DNA of 64,000 nt. It comes from Paenibacillus kyungheensis. Its GTDB lineage: Bacteria; Bacillota; Bacilli; Paenibacillales; Paenibacillaceae. The first letter of the stretch is position 1. Each line of letters opens with the position of its first letter. The translations under genes were made by a program, and so were the position numbers. The stretch lies in assembly GCF_028606985.1 (NCBI RefSeq), contig NZ_CP117416.1, forward strand, positions 499,501 to 563,500, given 5' to 3'. Below the pieces are notes generated by a model. That model was not told the DNA's origin and made no database searches. It saw only the letters and a program-made list of their open reading frames with translations. Shown in pieces: positions 62,095-64,000 of the stretch.

Positions 62095-63309
62095 CTAATT
62101 TATAGTGGTTTGTAAATTAGGCTTGAGCGATACAGATCGTAACTGAGCAGCGTGTGCTTGAGACAGATAGCGTTCAATCAGATCATCTGCAATATAGCTT
62201 GCTGCTTGAGGAGTCTGAAGAGTTCGTAGCTGTGTCTGCATATGTTGTAGAATTTCTGGTTGATCCAGTGCTGTCATAAGCCGTTCAGCTAGAGCAGAAG
62301 AAGAGTCGCATACTTCAGCAGCTTGATACGATTGCAAATACAGTGCATTGGCTAATTCTTGTCCCGGTACAGGCTTGAGTAGAAAAAGAGGTAATTCACA
62401 ATGAATACATTCAGCCACCGTCACCCCGCCAGGCTTGGTGATTACACAATCACTCATCATCATCCATTCACTCATCCGATCTGTAAAACCTATAATCGTA
62501 AACGCAGGATGTTCGCTATAGTGACTAGCTAACTCTTGTAACAAAGATTCATTTTTGCCGCAGATTACTATCACTTGTGTATCTGTACGTTCAGCAAGTT
62601 GATCACACACTTCACGAACATTTTTGAGTACCCCATAAGCACCGGCAAGCAATAGAACTGTTTTGTGTTCAGGTATTAATCCAGCTTGAATACGAAGTTG
62701 CTTGCGATCAGGTACGTCTGTTACTGGATGCTGGGCTGTGAATAGATTCCGATCAAAGTCAGCACGTAAAGGAATACCTGAAACGCTAATCCGCTCTGGT
62801 GGTACACCCTGAGCTAACATATCTTGCTTCATATCGGTAGAAGGTACATAGTAATGATCGATATGAGGATGAAGCCAGCGTCCATGTAGATCATAATCGG
62901 TTAGTATATTAACAAGTGGCATCGTTAGTTGCCAGCGCTTTTTCATAGTAGGCAACACCAATTGCGGAAACGTATGAATCACCAGATCAGGTTGTTCCTG
63001 CTCCAACATAGCTTGCAAGCTTCGTATTCCCAATGAATGAAGTGCTTTGCCAAATAACGAAGTGGCTTTCATTTTGCGGGTATTATAATACACCCATCCA
63101 TATAAATGAGGAATCGTAGTGAAGCTTTGCATATAAATAAACTGGCTTATTTTGTTGATCCATGGATGAGATTCAGCCATCACATCAAGTAATGTTACAT
63201 GTGGAACACCACGTTCTAACAGACTAGCTTGCAACGATTTGGCAGCTTGATAATGTCCATGACCATAGCTTGCATATACGATTAGAATCGAAGACGAATT
63301 GTGCGGCAT
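62095..63309 (-). CDS. MGDG-synthase/UgtP-like glycosyltransferase
   Basis: This 404-residue GT-B protein has an N-terminal MGDG-synthase domain (ILIVYASYGHGHYQAAKSLQ, the GHG loop binding the lipid acceptor, and FPQLVLPTM) and a GT28 C-terminal domain (KTVLLLAGAYGVLKNVREV, VITKPGGVTVAECIHCELPL). It resembles the processive diacylglycerol glucosyltransferase UgtP of Bacillus, which uses UDP-glucose to build glucolipids and the lipoteichoic acid anchor. AAAGGA precedes the ATG. Lipid specificity is inferred. Confidence 0.88.
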   Translation of the reverse strand: MPHNSSSILIVYASYGHGHYQAAKSLQASLLERGVPHVTLLDVMAESHPWINKISQFIYMQSFTTIPHLYGWVYYNTRKMKATSLFGKALHSLGIRSLQAMLEQEQPDLVIHTFPQLVLPTMKKRWQLTMPLVNILTDYDLHGRWLHPHIDHYYVPSTDMKQDMLAQGVPPERISVSGIPLRADFDRNLFTAQHPVTDVPDRKQLRIQAGLIPEHKTVLLLAGAYGVLKNVREVCDQLAERTDTQVIVICGKNESLLQELASHYSEHPAFTIIGFTDRMSEWMMMSDCVITKPGGVTVAECIHCELPLFLLKPVPGQELANALYLQSYQAAEVCDSSSALAERLMTALDQPEILQHMQTQLRTLQTPQAASYIADDLIERYLSQAHAAQLRSVSLKPNLQTTIN

Positions 63310-63662
63310 ACGAAAATTCCTTTCTAAGCCAAATGTATTCTATTTCCATAAAAAGCTGCTTCTATAGGTTGCCTGAACTTGAGCATAGCACGAGCGGTTA
63401 TAGATAATCCAATATGGGCTGGATGACTATAGCAAATAGAAAAGCAAAAGCAACGTTCTCTTATTGTTTACCCTGTACAATCCTTTTAGAGACAACCTTT
63501 TTGACTACAGTGACCAAGCAACAGAATTACATATCATATACGCAATATATCCAACAAAGATTCGCCAAAAAATTAACCTATTTCGTGCCTTTTTTTAACA
63601 AACAAAAGTGCTATAATCTTAAAAAGTATGATATTATAAAATAATAAGGTGCTTAGATAAGG
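63310..63662. other. Upstream region of the structured leader
   Basis: TGCTATAAT at 63609-63617 is an extended -10 element and the likely promoter of the downstream gene. A plus-strand frame across this region (63414-63644) has no ribosome binding site and reads like a chance frame. Confidence 0.5.
63609..63617 (+). promoter_or_regulatory. Extended -10 promoter element
   Basis: TGCTATAAT fits TGnTATAAT exactly. No good -35 is present, as is usual for extended -10 promoters. It would start a transcript near 63624 and hence a leader of about 320 bases. Confidence 0.6.
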
Positions 63663-63942
63663 GTTGGCGTTGAACACGTTGCTAACAGCGACCAACACAC
63701 TAGAGAGGCGCTCACATGCGCAGGGATATACCATATGCGGGTACATCAGCCTTGTACTAAGAAGATAAGAGCATTCAGCCGGATTGATTCAGCATTTCTC
63801 TTAAAGGGTATGTAATATGTCAGATGCCCGCAGAAAGTGCTAAAAGATCACAGATGAGATACAACTTCATATCTAACTACAAACACACCAAAGGATCTTT
63901 TCGGCGTTCTCAAAAACAAGGCACGTTTTGGGAGGGAATTCC
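63663..63942 (+). promoter_or_regulatory. Long structured mRNA leader, riboswitch-like
   Basis: Several helices can be read directly. GTTGGCGTTG (63663) pairs with CAGCG-A-CCAAC (63687-63697). GCGC pairs with GCGC (63709-63722). TGCGGG plus CATC (63736-63747) pairs with GATG plus CCCGCA (63823-63832), enclosing TAAGAG/CTCTTA. AAAAGATC (63843) pairs with GATCTTTT (63895), enclosing AGATGA/TCATATCT. A last hairpin joins CTCAAAAAC to GTTTTGGGAG and would cover the ribosome binding site GGGAGGG. I compared it with SAM, lysine, Mg, c-di-AMP, T-box and purine leaders and found no match that I would defend. Confidence 0.55.
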
Positions 63943-64000
63943 ATGGCAACTAAAGGACACAACGAAGTCAAGGAAAGTCTACGGGAAATGACACGCATTT
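63943..64000 (+). CDS. Partial gene downstream of the structured leader
   Basis: GGGAGGG lies six bases before an ATG at 63943. Only 19 residues are inside the window (MATKGHNEVKESLREMTRI), hydrophilic and not recognised. The long structured leader ahead suggests that its expression is controlled in the RNA. Confidence 0.75.
   Translation, partial: MATKGHNEVKESLREMTRI

Noticed and set aside
63414-63644. 76-residue frame upstream of the structured leader
   Set aside because: No binding site, overlaps the extended -10 promoter and reads as a chance frame.
63640-63942. Known riboswitch class (SAM, lysine, Mg, c-di-AMP) or T-box
   Set aside because: Short similarities such as GTGCTAAA and AGAGAGGCGC occur, but the other conserved blocks of each class, and the T-box GGTGGNACCGCG core, are missing.

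Overview
The window looks like chromosomal DNA of a Paenibacillaceae member, most likely Paenibacillus or a close relative. The reasons are strong AGGAGG-type ribosome binding sites, frequent TTG and GTG starts, moderate to low G+C, envelope proteins with copper-amine-oxidase-N ('stalk') domains, a CsbD protein, YhgE/Pip and a Bacillales-type exopolysaccharide operon. The assignment is an inference from gene content. I saw no rRNA, tRNA, transposase, prophage or CRISPR array.

Positions 1-10,000 hold surface and membrane functions: two exported stalk-domain proteins (one cut by the window edge), an ECF sigma factor with an RskA-type anti-sigma factor, a CPA1-type cation/proton antiporter, an HD-GYP phosphodiesterase and a large YhgE/Pip protein with two kinds of short periodic repeat. 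From 10,300 to 18,100 come CsbD, a nitrilase plus two GNAT acetyltransferases in one operon, an orphan histidine kinase, an MFS transporter, RidA and a TspO/MBR-like membrane protein. From 18,400 to 28,300 lies a sugar-uptake unit: two ABC permeases, a binding lipoprotein and a GH31 alpha-glucosidase, with a cre-like site upstream. It is followed by a ROK sugar kinase, CutC, an AraC regulator and a divergent proline dehydrogenase. From 28,700 to 41,000 come a SNF2 helicase with a coupled gene of unknown function, two lipoproteins (one a VanY-type carboxypeptidase), a small alarmone synthetase, a UvrD-like helicase, a zinc-ribbon protein, a TrmB regulator, a NUDIX hydrolase and MscL.

From 42,678 to 60,232 sixteen plus-strand genes form an exopolysaccharide cluster: chain-length modulator and BY-kinase, GalU, initiating sugar transferase, Fcl and Gmd (GDP-fucose), Wzx flippase, three GT4 glycosyltransferases, two hexapeptide acyltransferases, a Wzy-like polymerase, ManC, another GT-B protein and UDP-glucose dehydrogenase. 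The predicted precursors are UDP-glucose, UDP-glucuronate, GDP-mannose and GDP-fucose, so the polymer is probably an acidic, fucose-containing and acylated EPS made by a Wzx/Wzy route. Two small orphan genes sharing one operator motif lie just before it and a XRE repressor lies after it. The end carries xpt, an MGDG-synthase/UgtP-like glycosyltransferase, and a long structured leader ahead of a gene cut by the window edge.

The most unusual signals are non-coding: (1) a structured intergenic RNA after the BY-kinase gene, where Bacillus carries the EAR antitermination RNA; (2) two copies of a long fold-back element with the same architecture and a shared core but different arms; (3) a leader of about 280 nt with several long-range helices at the right edge; (4) a 17-bp palindrome repeated ahead of two orphan genes; (5) a degenerate tandem repeat with compensated stems. 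A 33-residue membrane protein gene is also present between the last glycosyltransferase gene and ugd.
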